Of a DNA stretch of 64,000 nt, positions 41,754-50,156 are shown piece after piece. The notes beneath the pieces are model-generated. The model saw nothing but the letters and a program-made list of their open reading frames with translations, had not been told where the DNA came from and ran no database searches. The DNA is taken from positions 154,195 to 218,194 of the forward strand of contig NZ_JAGMUJ010000072.1 of assembly GCF_019049255.1 (NCBI RefSeq). Direction: 5' to 3'. Each line of letters starts with the position of its first letter. Positions within the stretch are counted from its first letter, which is position 1. Source of the stretch: Streptomyces sp. AC558_RSS880. Lineage in GTDB: Bacteria; Actinomycetota; Actinomycetes; Streptomycetales; Streptomycetaceae. The position numbers were made by a program, and so were the translations under genes.

Positions 41754-43551
41754 CGAGCACCTCGTCCATGGACTCCTCCCGCCAGCGGCGCAGGAGTTCG
41801 TGGAAGGCGTGGGCGCCGTGCGGATAGGCCGTCGGGCCGCCCGGGCGGCCGAGCCCTTCGCGGTTGTAGTAGCCGGGAGTGCACTCGGCGTGGAACCACT
41901 CGTGGTCGGGGGCGCCTTCGGCCATGACGGCGAGCCAGGCGTCCTCCGCCTCGCGGGACGGTTCGACGAGGGCGCCCTTGGCCTCGGCCGCCGCCACGAG
42001 GGCGGCGGCGTGCACGGCCTGTTCGTCCAGGACGTGCGTGAAGTTGACGCTGCTGGCGTTCTGCAGGGAACCCATCCGGATCAGGTTCGGGAAGCCGTTG
42101 GCGGTGAAGCCGTGCAGGGTGCGGATGCCGTCGCGGGCCCACGCGTCGAGCAGCTGGATCCCTCCCCTGCCGTGGACGGGCAGCTTGCCGGAGCTGACGC
42201 CGGAGACGCCGACGGAGAATCCGGTGGCGAAGATCAGGCAGTCGAGCGCGTACGCGGTACCGCCGACCACGACACCGTCCTCGGTGACGCGTTCGATGCC
42301 GTGGGTGTCCGCGGTGTCGACCAGGGTGACGTTGCTCCGGTTGAAGGCCGCGTAGTACGTGTCGGAGAAGGTGGGGCGCTTGCAGGCGTACCGGTACCAG
42401 GGCTTGAGCGTCTCCGCCGTCGACGGGTCGGTGACCGCCCGGGCGACCCGGGCCCGCACCTCGTTCATCTTCGCCGCGTCGGCGATCTCATAGGCGGCCT
42501 CGAAGGCCTCCCGGTCGGCCGGGCGACGGAAGCTCGGCAGCAGCTTCTCCAGCAGGCCCGCCGACGACGTCCAGCCGTCCGCCACGAGGTCCTCGTCGAA
42601 CGTCTCGCCCGAGACGACGCGCAGGAAGTTCTCCCGGCGTGCGCGGGCCCAGCCCTCGCGGTCCGCGCCGACGTCCCCGGCCGTGGTGCGGCGATTGGCG
42701 CGCACGTCCACCGTGGAGGGGGTGCGCTGGAAGACGTGGACGTGCCCGGCGTCCTCGGCCAGCATCGGGATGACCTGCACACCGGTGGCGCCGGTGCCGA
42801 CGACGCCCACGCGCTTGTCCGCGAGCCCGGTCAGGCCGCCCCGCGGGGTGCCGCCGGTGTAGGCGTAGTCCCAGCGGGACGTGTGGAAGGTGTGCCCCTT
42901 GAAGTCCTGGATGCCGGGTATCCCGGGCAGTTTCGGCTCGGTCATCGTTCCGGTGCTGGTGACGACGTACCTCGCCCGGAACCTGTCGCCGCGGTCGGTG
43001 GCCACGATCCAGGTGCGGGAGCTCTCCTCCCAGGTCAGCGCGGTGACGGTGGTGGAGAACAGGGCGTCCGCGTACAGGTCGTACTGGCGCGCGATCCGCA
43101 TCGCGTGCTGCCGGATCTCCTCGCCCGGGGAGTACTTCCACTCCGGTACGTATCCGGTCTCGTCCAGCATCGGCAGGTACACGTGGGACTCGATGTCGCA
43201 GTGGATGCCCGGGTACCGGTTCCAGTACCAGGTGCCGCCGAAGTCACCGCCCTTGTCGAGGATCCGGACGCGCGCCACGCCCCGCTGCCGCAGCCGCGCC
43301 CCGGCGAGGAGGCCGCCGAAACCGCCGCCGACGACGGCGACGTCGACGGTGTCGCGCAGCGGCTCGCGCCCGGCCGGCTCGCCCGCGTACGGGTCGGCGG
43401 CGTAGAAGCCGAACTCGGCGTCGGCGCCGAGGTACTGGCGGAGGCCGTCGGGCCGTACGCGCCGCTCGCGTTCGTGGCGGTAGCGCCGCCGCAGCGCGGC
43501 GAGCTCGTCGGGGGCCGGCGTGTGAGGGGACGTCGTGTGGAGGGACGTCAT
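41749..43551 (-). CDS. Type I Baeyer-Villiger monooxygenase (cyclohexanone monooxygenase-like)
   Basis: FAD/NADPH monooxygenase of 600 aa that inserts oxygen next to a ketone to give an ester or lactone. It has FAD motif VAVVGGGFGGLLAGARL, GTWYWNRYPGIHCDIES and the fingerprint FKGHTFHTSRWDY (FxGxxxHxxxW). The NADPH motif is VGVVGTGATGVQVIP, with ATGFSVG near the end. The N-terminal 60 residues resemble the extended class that includes steroid and phenylacetone monooxygenases. ATG 43551 has GAGG at 9 bp. It is divergent from an SMP-30 lactonase-like gene across a 159-bp gap containing a palindrome. Confidence 0.93.
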   Translation of the reverse strand: MTSLHTTSPHTPAPDELAALRRRYRHERERRVRPDGLRQYLGADAEFGFYAADPYAGEPAGREPLRDTVDVAVVGGGFGGLLAGARLRQRGVARVRILDKGGDFGGTWYWNRYPGIHCDIESHVYLPMLDETGYVPEWKYSPGEEIRQHAMRIARQYDLYADALFSTTVTALTWEESSRTWIVATDRGDRFRARYVVTSTGTMTEPKLPGIPGIQDFKGHTFHTSRWDYAYTGGTPRGGLTGLADKRVGVVGTGATGVQVIPMLAEDAGHVHVFQRTPSTVDVRANRRTTAGDVGADREGWARARRENFLRVVSGETFDEDLVADGWTSSAGLLEKLLPSFRRPADREAFEAAYEIADAAKMNEVRARVARAVTDPSTAETLKPWYRYACKRPTFSDTYYAAFNRSNVTLVDTADTHGIERVTEDGVVVGGTAYALDCLIFATGFSVGVSGVSSGKLPVHGRGGIQLLDAWARDGIRTLHGFTANGFPNLIRMGSLQNASSVNFTHVLDEQAVHAAALVAAAEAKGALVEPSREAEDAWLAVMAEGAPDHEWFHAECTPGYYNREGLGRPGGPTAYPHGAHAFHELLRRWREESMDEVLA

Positions 43552-43642
43552 GTGGGGGGACCTCGCTTCTCTCCGTCTGCTCTCGGAGCCGGACGACCAC
43601 GAACCGCCGTGGGAACGAACGGCCTCGGCGCACCGTAGCAAC

Positions 43643-43664
43643 AACCGGACAGTGTTGTCCGGTT
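43643..43664. promoter_or_regulatory. 22-bp TetR-type operator between divergent genes
   Basis: AACCGGACA-GTGT-TGTCCGGTT has perfect 9-bp arms, midway between the monooxygenase and lactonase starts, so one repressor dimer could control both. The start of the nearby TetR gene (about 45319-45325) carries one similar half-site, CCGGACAG, consistent with weaker autoregulation by that TetR. Confidence 0.75.
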
Positions 43665-43710
43665 AGGGTTCGGGGGCACGTCGACCTTCGGACAGGAAGA
43701 AGTGACACCC

Positions 43711-44730
43711 ATGCGACGACTCCGGAACCGATCCCTTGCCGTGCTGGCCGCGCTCGGCGCGCTGGCCCTGACCGGATGCGGCGGCGACCGGCACGCTCCC
43801 GGCGACGGGGCGGCCCGCACCGCCGCGGGCCGGACCGTCACCGCCCACCAGCTCATGCGGCTGACCTCGGTCCACGAGGAGACCGGAATGACCCTGCTGG
43901 AGGGCCCGGTGTTCGGCGAGGACGGCGAGCTGACCGTCGTCGACGTCACCGCGCCCGCCGGGGAGCCGAAGGTGCTGCGCGTCGATGTCCGGAAGAAGAC
44001 GGCGCGGAAGGTCTTCACGGACGACCGGGGCGCCTACACCTCGGCCCAGTTCAGCCCGTACGACGGACGGCTCTACCTGTCCGACTTCGCGCACGGCGAG
44101 ATCGTCTCCCTGGCCCCCGACGGGAGCGACCGGCGCACCTTCTTCACCGGTGAGGTCGACGGCGCGCGGATGCGGCCCGACGACATCGCCTTCGACCGGG
44201 ACGGCAACCTGTACGTCAGCGACTCCCTCGGCCTGTCCGAGGGCGAGGCGCGCGGACGTGTGGTGCGCGTCGGCCGGGACGGCGGGGACGTCACCGTCCT
44301 GGCCGACGGTCTCGCCGCGACGAACGGCATCTCGTTCGACGTGGACTACCGCGGGCTGTGGATCAGCGAGCTGACGGAGAACCGGATCTCCTACCTCCCC
44401 GTCGGGGCACGGGCCGGGGTGACCGGCCGGCACACGGCCGTCCGCGTCGACGGCGGCGTCGCCCAGACCGACTCCCTCGCCGTGGACGCGGACGGCAACC
44501 TGTACCAGGCGCTGCACGGCCGGCCCGCGATGGCCGTCTACGACCGGTACGGCGAACGCCTCGCGACGGTGCGGGTGCCGGCCCGCGCCGAGGGACTCGA
44601 GTCGGCGACCAATGTGGCGATCACCCCCGGCGGGACCAGGGCGTACATGACCGTCAGCGGACCCGCCGGCGGGTACCTGTACACCTTCGACGCGCTCGCG
44701 GAGGGCATCCGGCAGTCCAACGGCGGCTGA
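43711..44730 (+). CDS. SMP-30/gluconolactonase-like lipoprotein
   Basis: A six-bladed beta-propeller protein of about 339 aa with a lipoprotein signal (LALTGC lipobox), so it acts on the outer face of the membrane. Blade sequences include FSPYDGRLYLSDFAHGEIVSLAPDG, DDIAFDRDGNLYVSDSLG, DSLAVDADGNLYQALHG and NVAITPGGTRAYMTVSG. The family comprises calcium-dependent lactonases. Divergence from a Baeyer-Villiger monooxygenase suggests it may hydrolyse lactone products. An upstream GTG at 43702 is an alternative start. Confidence 0.87.
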   Translation: MRRLRNRSLAVLAALGALALTGCGGDRHAPGDGAARTAAGRTVTAHQLMRLTSVHEETGMTLLEGPVFGEDGELTVVDVTAPAGEPKVLRVDVRKKTARKVFTDDRGAYTSAQFSPYDGRLYLSDFAHGEIVSLAPDGSDRRTFFTGEVDGARMRPDDIAFDRDGNLYVSDSLGLSEGEARGRVVRVGRDGGDVTVLADGLAATNGISFDVDYRGLWISELTENRISYLPVGARAGVTGRHTAVRVDGGVAQTDSLAVDADGNLYQALHGRPAMAVYDRYGERLATVRVPARAEGLESATNVAITPGGTRAYMTVSGPAGGYLYTFDALAEGIRQSNGG

Positions 44731-44734
44731 GCGC

Positions 44735-45319
44735 TCAGCCCTCGAAGGGCCGCACCGGCCCCACCGTGACGCCGAGCAGCCGCCAGGCCGCCAGCGCCCG
44801 ATGTTCCCGCGTCCCGGGCGTGGGGCCGGTGACGGCGCCGGAGACCATGGCGACGGCCAGCATCAGGTCGTCCGTCAGGCGGTGGCCGTCCGGCAGGCAC
44901 CCGCGCAGGGCGCGCTCGACCCGCTCGGACAGGTCCCGGGCGTACGCGTGGGCGGGGAAGCGACCGCTCACCCCGTCGGCGTGGAGGAGGCCGATGAAGG
45001 CCGCCGACTGCGCCAGGTGCCAGGTCAGCACCCCCAGCACCCCGCCCGCGGTCGCGCCCTCGGCGGCGGCCGCCTGCTCGATCTGGCGCACGTTCTCCTC
45101 CAGGACCGCCGCCGCGACGGCGTCCCGGTCGGGGAAGTGCCGGTACAGCACGCCCTGCCCGACACCGGCCCGGCGCGCGATCGCGGACAGCGGGGCGTCC
45201 AGACCGTGCGCCGCGTAGACCTCCCGGGCGGCGGCGACCAGGGCGGCCCGGTTGCCGGCGGCGGCCCTCGGCCCCCGGTTCGCGGGCCTCCGCCCGTCCG
45301 GCGTGGCGTGCTCGGTCAT
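44735..45319 (-). CDS. TetR family regulator
   Basis: A 194-aa repressor with helix-turn-helix NRAALVAAAREVYAAHGLDAPLSAIARRAGVGQGVLYRHFPDRDAVAAAV and a C-terminal ligand domain of the SbtR-like class (VRQIEQAAAAEGATAGGVLGVLTWHL, ending AAWRLLGVTVGPVRPFEG). It is tail-to-tail with the lactonase gene. A CCGGACAG half-site at its start matches the 43643-43664 palindrome, so it is the best candidate to control the monooxygenase/lactonase pair. Confidence 0.9.
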   Translation of the reverse strand: MTEHATPDGRRPANRGPRAAAGNRAALVAAAREVYAAHGLDAPLSAIARRAGVGQGVLYRHFPDRDAVAAAVLEENVRQIEQAAAAEGATAGGVLGVLTWHLAQSAAFIGLLHADGVSGRFPAHAYARDLSERVERALRGCLPDGHRLTDDLMLAVAMVSGAVTGPTPGTREHRALAAWRLLGVTVGPVRPFEG

Positions 45320-45363
45320 CCGGACAGGGTAGCGGGAAGCCACCGCCGTCCCGCCGCGCGGCC

Positions 45364-46002
45364 CTAGCCGATCCCCTCCGCGGCGACGGCGAGCGCCCGG
45401 CGCAGGGTCGCCTCCAGCCCGGCCCCGGCCGCTTCGCGTCCGCCCCGCGTGTGAGCGCCGCGCCAGGCGTGGTGCTCGACGGCCGCGCGCAGGGCCGCGT
45501 TGGACATCGCCGCACGGATCGTCACGTCCAGGTCGTCGGCCGGCAGCCCGGCCCGCTCGGCCAGGGCGCGGGCGAACGCCGGCTCGGCCTCGTCGTAGGT
45601 CTGGAGCCAGACGGCGCGCAGTCCGGGTTCGGTCCGGGTGAGCCGGACCAGGGCGCCGACGGTGTCCTGGTCCGGCCCGCCGGCGACGCCGGCCCCCGCC
45701 GCGAGCCACCGGTCCATGGCCTCGTCCAGAGGCTGCCCGGACGGCCATTCCCGCAGGAAGACGGCGATGGTGTCGATGCCTTCCGAGAACAGCGGCGTCA
45801 CACAGCTCTCCTTGCTCGGGAAGTAGCGCCACACGGTGCGCGCCGACAGGCCGACGGCCCGGCCGATCTGTTCGCCGGTCGTGGACGCGACGCCCTGGGT
45901 GACGAACAGTTCCACGGCCGCGCGGGCGATCTCCCGGCGGATCTCGGCCCTGCGCGCCTCGGTCAGGGGCGGTCGTCCCGTGCGGCCACGGCCCCGCGAC
46001 AC
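45364..46002 (-). CDS. TetR family regulator (orphaned from an SDR gene)
   Basis: A 212-aa TetR-type regulator with helix-turn-helix RREIARAAVELFVTQGVASTTGEQIGRAVGLSARTVWRYFPSKESCV and a helical C-terminal domain. It begins with GTG at 46002. The divergent DNA next to its start is the truncated tail of a short-chain dehydrogenase, so its own promoter region and its presumed target gene have been lost by deletion. Expression may now depend on fortuitous sequences. Confidence 0.88.
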   Translation of the reverse strand: MSRGRGRTGRPPLTEARRAEIRREIARAAVELFVTQGVASTTGEQIGRAVGLSARTVWRYFPSKESCVTPLFSEGIDTIAVFLREWPSGQPLDEAMDRWLAAGAGVAGGPDQDTVGALVRLTRTEPGLRAVWLQTYDEAEPAFARALAERAGLPADDLDVTIRAAMSNAALRAAVEHHAWRGAHTRGGREAAGAGLEATLRRALAVAAEGIG

Positions 46003-46142
46003 TCGGCCCCCACTTCGTCAACCTCGGCCGCCTGGCCCGGCCCGAGGAACAGGCCGCGGCCATCCTGTTCCTCGCCTCGGACGCGGCCGGCAACATCAAC
46101 GGGGCGATCCTGCCGGTGGACGACGGCTGGTCGGCGGTCTGA
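46002..46142 (+). pseudogene. Truncated C-terminal end of an SDR oxidoreductase
   Basis: The open frame ending at 46140-46142 encodes GPHFVNLGRLARPEEQAAAI, then LFLASDAAGNINGAILPVDDGWSAV. This is the hallmark C-terminus of classical short-chain dehydrogenases (G-R-x-PEE, LFLASD, G-x-P-V-DGG-like end). There is no start codon and no Rossmann or YxxxK part: the frame stops abruptly at the divergent TetR gene. About 200 N-terminal residues are missing. Confidence 0.8.
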
Positions 46143-46155
46143 CCACCGCGCCGGC

Positions 46156-47061
46156 CTACGCCTCTCCGGCCGCCGCGCGGAGGGCGTCGAGGACCGGGCG
46201 GATCAGCGGGTGTCCCTCGGCGCCGCGGCGCACGGCTGCGAAGACGCGGCGGGTCGGGGCCACCCCGTCGACCGGGCGGACGACCACACCCGTGAGGTCC
46301 GTGCCGCGTAGCGCCGAGCGGGGCACCAGGGCGACGCCGACGTCCGCCGAGGCGAGGGCGACCACCGCGCGGAAGTCGTCCGAGGAGTGCTCCAGACGGG
46401 GCTGGAACCCGGCGCTCTCGCAGGCCAGCACGACCACGTCGTGGCACGGGTTGCCGGGGTACGGGCCGATCCACGGGTCCTTGGCCAGCTCGGCGAGCGG
46501 CACCTCGGCGGTGTCGGCCAGGCGGTGGGTGACCGGGACGACCGCGTCGAAGGGCTCGGCGTACAGCGGTACGTGGGTCAGCCGCGGGTCGTCGGCGGAC
46601 GGCGCCCCGCGGTACTCGACCGCCACGGCGACGTCGACCTGCCGGTCGAGGACCATCAGGAGACTGGCGTCCCCCTCGACGTCCTGGACCCGGATGCGGA
46701 TGCCGGGCGCCGATCCGGCGAGGCGGGCCACCGCGGGCGCGACGACCTGGGCGATCCCGGTGGCGAAGGCGGCGACCGTGACGGTCCCGGCCTCCCCCGA
46801 CCCGTAGGCGGCCAGTTCGGCCTCGGCCCGCTCCAGCTGGGCGAGGACCGCGTTGGTGTGGCCGAGCAGGATCTCGCCGGCCGGGGTGAGCCGTACGCCC
46901 TTGGCGCCGCGCTCGACGAGACGGTGGCCGGTCTCCTGCTCGAGGGCGGCGAGCTGCTGGGAGACGGCCGAGGGGGTCAGATACAGCGCGGCGGCCGCCG
47001 CCGTGACCGTGCGGTGGTCCGCCACCGCACGGAGGATGTGGAGCCGCCGCGCCTCGATCAT
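46156..47061 (-). CDS. LysR family transcriptional regulator
   Basis: A 301-aa LysR-type regulator. The helix-turn-helix reads RRLHILRAVADHRTVTAAAAALYLTPSAVSQQLAALEQETGHRLVERGAKGVRLTPAGEILL, and a type 2 periplasmic-binding-like sensor domain covers about 90-295. It lies 36 bp downstream of kbl on the same strand, so tdh-kbl-lysR may be one transcript. Regulation of threonine degradation is inferred only from this position. Confidence 0.92.
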   Translation of the reverse strand: MIEARRLHILRAVADHRTVTAAAAALYLTPSAVSQQLAALEQETGHRLVERGAKGVRLTPAGEILLGHTNAVLAQLERAEAELAAYGSGEAGTVTVAAFATGIAQVVAPAVARLAGSAPGIRIRVQDVEGDASLLMVLDRQVDVAVAVEYRGAPSADDPRLTHVPLYAEPFDAVVPVTHRLADTAEVPLAELAKDPWIGPYPGNPCHDVVVLACESAGFQPRLEHSSDDFRAVVALASADVGVALVPRSALRGTDLTGVVVRPVDGVAPTRRVFAAVRRGAEGHPLIRPVLDALRAAAGEA

Positions 47062-47097
47062 GCAAGCGATTGTCTCAAATCGTTCGGTGTGCTCCGC

Positions 47098-48297
47098 TCA
47101 GGCGTCGAGCTCCGCCCGCGCCGCCACGAAGGCGTCCACCGCGCGGTTCACGTCCTCGGTGGAGTGGGCGGCGGACAGCTGGACGCGGATGCGGGCCTGG
47201 CCCTGCGGCACCACCGGGTAGGAGAAGCCGATCACGTACACCCCGCGCTCCAGCAGCAGCTCCGCCAGGCGTCCCGCGCGGGCGGCGTCGCCGATCATCA
47301 CCGGGGCGATGGCGTGGTCTCCGGGGAGGACGTCGAAGCCCTCCTCGGTCATCCGGCGGCGGAACAGGGCGGTGTTCTCGGCCAGCCGGACGCGCAGGTC
47401 GTCGGCCGACTCCAGCAGGTCGAGGACCTTCAGGGAGGCGGCGGCGATCACCGGCGCGAGCGTGTTGGAGAACAGGTACGGGCGGGAACGCTGGCGCAGC
47501 AGGGCGACGATCTCCGCACGGGCGGCGACGTAGCCGCCGGAGGCGCCGCCGAGCGCCTTGCCGAGGGTGCCGGTGATGATGTCGACGCGGTCCATGACGC
47601 CGTGCAGTTCGGGCGTGCCGCGCCCGCCGGGGCCGACGAAGCCGACGGCGTGCGAGTCGTCGACCATGACCATGGCGCCGTGCCGGTCGGCGAGGTCGCA
47701 GATCTCGTCCAGCGGGGCCACGTAGCCGTCCATGGAGAAGACGCCGTCGGTGACGATCAGCGTGCGGCGCGCGCCGCCCTCCGCCGCCTCCTTGAGTTGG
47801 CGCTCCAGGTCGGCCATGTCGCGGTTGGCGTAGCGGAAGCGGCGGGCCTTGGAGAGCCGGATGCCGTCGATGATCGACGCGTGGTTCAGCGCGTCGGAGA
47901 TCACCGCGTCCTCCGGGCCGAGCAGCGTCTCGAAGACACCGCCGTTGGCGTCGAAGCAGGAGGAGTAGAGGATCGTGTCCTCCTGGCCGAGGAACGCCGA
48001 CAGCCGGGCCTCGAGCTCCTTGTGCACCTCCTGGGTGCCGCAGATGAAGCGCACGGACGCCATGCCGTAGCCCCAGCGGTCCAGGGCCTCGTGGGCGGCG
48101 GCGACCACCTCGGGGTGGTCGGCGAGGCCGAGGTAGTTGTTGGCGCAGAAGTTGAGGACCTCACCGGGACGGCCGCCGGCGGTGACGTTCACGGTGGCGG
48201 ACTGGGGGGTGCCGATGACGCGCTCGGGCTTGTGCAGTCCGGCGGCGCGGATCTCGTCGAGGGTGGCGCGCAGGTCGTCGCGCACGGAGTCGAACAT
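47098..48297 (-). CDS. kbl: Glycine C-acetyltransferase (2-amino-3-ketobutyrate CoA ligase)
   Basis: PLP enzyme of 399 aa that splits 2-amino-3-oxobutanoate with CoA into glycine and acetyl-CoA, the second step of threonine degradation. The alpha-oxoamine synthase pattern is complete: NFCANNYLGLADHPEV, RFICGTQEVHKELE, SDALNHASIIDGIRLS, MVDDSHAVGFVGPGGRG, PLP-lysine in TGTLGKALGGASGGY and the C-terminal RIRVQLSAAHSTEDV. It follows tdh by 28 bp. Confidence 0.96.
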   Translation of the reverse strand: MFDSVRDDLRATLDEIRAAGLHKPERVIGTPQSATVNVTAGGRPGEVLNFCANNYLGLADHPEVVAAAHEALDRWGYGMASVRFICGTQEVHKELEARLSAFLGQEDTILYSSCFDANGGVFETLLGPEDAVISDALNHASIIDGIRLSKARRFRYANRDMADLERQLKEAAEGGARRTLIVTDGVFSMDGYVAPLDEICDLADRHGAMVMVDDSHAVGFVGPGGRGTPELHGVMDRVDIITGTLGKALGGASGGYVAARAEIVALLRQRSRPYLFSNTLAPVIAAASLKVLDLLESADDLRVRLAENTALFRRRMTEEGFDVLPGDHAIAPVMIGDAARAGRLAELLLERGVYVIGFSYPVVPQGQARIRVQLSAAHSTEDVNRAVDAFVAARAELDA

Positions 48298-48325
48298 CGT
48301 GGAAGCTCCTAGAGAGGCAGATGAC

Positions 48326-49354
48326 TTACGCGGTCCAGTCGAGGATGACCTTGCCGCCCTTGCCGCCGGCCGCGTCCTCGAAGGCGGCGTCGAAGTCGCG
48401 GTAGTCGTAGCGGCCGGTGATCACGGGGGCGAGGTCCAGGCCGCCCTCCAGCAGCACCGACATGGCGTACCAGGTCTCGAACATCTCACGGCCGTAGATG
48501 CCCTTGATGGTGATCATCGAGGTGACGACGCGGGCCCAGTCGACGGGGAACTCCTCGGCCGGCAGGCCGAGCATCGCGATCCGGCCGCCGTGCGTCATGT
48601 TGGCGATCATGTCCCGCATCGCCTCGGGGCGGCCGGACATCTCCAGGCCGACGTCGAAGCCCTCGCGCAGGCCGAGGATGTGCTGCCCGTCGGCGATGGT
48701 CGACTCGGCGACGTTCAGCGCCAGGGTCGCCCCGATCTTGCGGGCGAGTTCCAGGCGCTCCTCGCTGACGTCGGTGATCACGACGTTGCGGGCGCCCGCG
48801 TGCCGGGCGACGGCGGCGGCCATCAGACCGATCGGTCCCGCGCCCGTGATGAGGACGTCCTCACCGACGAGCGGGAAGGACAGGGCGGTGTGGACGGCGT
48901 TGCCGAACGGGTCGAAGATCGCGGCGACGTCGAGGTCGACGGGGACCCGGTGCACCCAGACGTTGGTGGCGGGGAGCACCACGTACTCGGCGAAGGCGCC
49001 GTCGCGTCCGACGCCGAGGCCGACCGTGGCCCGGCACAGGTGACGGCGGCCGGCCAGGCAGTTGCGGCACTTGCCGCACACCAGGTGGCCCTCGCCGCTG
49101 ACCCGGTCACCGGTCTTGATGTCGGTGACGTCCCCGCCGGTCTCCACGACCTCGCCGACGAACTCGTGCCCGAGGACCAGCGGGGTGCTGATCGTCTGCC
49201 GCGCCCAGCCGTCCCAGGACCGGATGTGCAGGTCGGTGCCGCAGATACCGGTGCGCAGCACCTTGATCAGCACGTCGCCGGGTCCGACGGCGGGCTCCGG
49301 GACGTCCGCGAGCCACAGCCCGGGCTCCGCCTTCTGCTTGACCAGCGCCTTCAA
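48326..49354 (-). CDS. tdh: L-threonine 3-dehydrogenase
   Basis: Zinc medium-chain dehydrogenase of 342 aa, oxidising L-threonine to 2-amino-3-oxobutanoate with NAD+. Catalytic zinc ligands are in TGICGTDLHI and VLGHEFVGEVVE; structural zinc cysteines are in CGKCRNCLAGRRHLC; the NAD site is ITGAGPIGLMAAAVA. The protein aligns with the family from MKALVKQ, which here must start at the rare codon TTG (49354) with CAGGAG about 10 bases upstream; the next in-frame ATG would remove essential sequence. It forms an operon with kbl. Confidence 0.94.
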   Translation of the reverse strand: MKALVKQKAEPGLWLADVPEPAVGPGDVLIKVLRTGICGTDLHIRSWDGWARQTISTPLVLGHEFVGEVVETGGDVTDIKTGDRVSGEGHLVCGKCRNCLAGRRHLCRATVGLGVGRDGAFAEYVVLPATNVWVHRVPVDLDVAAIFDPFGNAVHTALSFPLVGEDVLITGAGPIGLMAAAVARHAGARNVVITDVSEERLELARKIGATLALNVAESTIADGQHILGLREGFDVGLEMSGRPEAMRDMIANMTHGGRIAMLGLPAEEFPVDWARVVTSMITIKGIYGREMFETWYAMSVLLEGGLDLAPVITGRYDYRDFDAAFEDAAGGKGGKVILDWTA

Positions 49355-49522
49355 CGCTACGGCTCCTGAGAGTGAGTCCCCGGCCCCGGGCACGCCGAAG
49401 CGGCCCGGTCCGGGAAGAGGAGTGGAATCGCACTGCAATCTGCCGTACGCCACCCTCACCGGTCCATCGAGGTTTTCTTAAGCGTGGCCACAGCTTTCCT
49501 TCACACCGTCACCCGTCCGGCC

Positions 49523-50098
49523 TCACAGCGGCAGCCCGTCCTCCTCCCGGCGCTCCAGCCGTACGACGAGATCCGCGGCCCGCTCCTTGATGGCGGCGAG
49601 CCCCGGCTGCCCCCAGGCACGCGGCTGGATGTCGGTGACCGACACGGTGCCGAGCACCATGCCGGTGCTGTCGATGAGCGGCGCGCCCAGGTAGGAGCGG
49701 ATGCCGAACTCGTCCACCACCGGGTTGCCCGCGAACCGCGGGTAGTCGCTCACGTCCTCCAGGACCAGCGCCTTGCGCCGGGCCACCACATGGGGGCAGA
49801 AGCCGTGGTCGCGGGGCAGCACCCGGCCCAGCAGGGCGCCGGTGCCGTCGCTCCGCACGACCGGCGCGACGGGCGGGGTGTGCAGGCCCGCGAAGAACTG
49901 CCCGTTCTCACCGGGCAGGTTGACCATGGCGTACGGCGCTCCGGTGAGCTCGGCGAGGCCGTACGCGAAGGCGTCGAGCGCGGGCTCGGGGCGCTCCCCC
50001 AGTCCCAGCAGGCGCAGCCGGCGGGCGCGCTCCGGGGCCTCCTTGTCCTCGGGGGTGAGCAGCAGACGACCAGCCGGGCGGGGCGGGTCGTAGCTCAT
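49523..50098 (-). CDS. GAF domain protein associated with conservon
   Basis: A 191-aa cytoplasmic GAF-domain sensor: ALDAFAYGLAELTGAPYAMVNLPGENGQFFAGLH, DHGFCPHVVARRKALVLEDVSDYPRFAGNP and IRSYLGAPLIDSTGMVLGTVSVTDIQPRAW. GAF domains bind cyclic nucleotides, haem or small ligands; the single Cys in GFCPHV is common in redox-sensing members. It lies 58 bp after cvnD in the same direction and is therefore probably the fifth conservon gene. Confidence 0.88.
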   Translation of the reverse strand: MSYDPPRPAGRLLLTPEDKEAPERARRLRLLGLGERPEPALDAFAYGLAELTGAPYAMVNLPGENGQFFAGLHTPPVAPVVRSDGTGALLGRVLPRDHGFCPHVVARRKALVLEDVSDYPRFAGNPVVDEFGIRSYLGAPLIDSTGMVLGTVSVTDIQPRAWGQPGLAAIKERAADLVVRLERREEDGLPL

Positions 50099-50156
50099 GG
50101 GCGGGCTCCCGGGTTGTGGAGGAAGGTCATATATGGGCTCCGAGGGTGTGCGGGGA

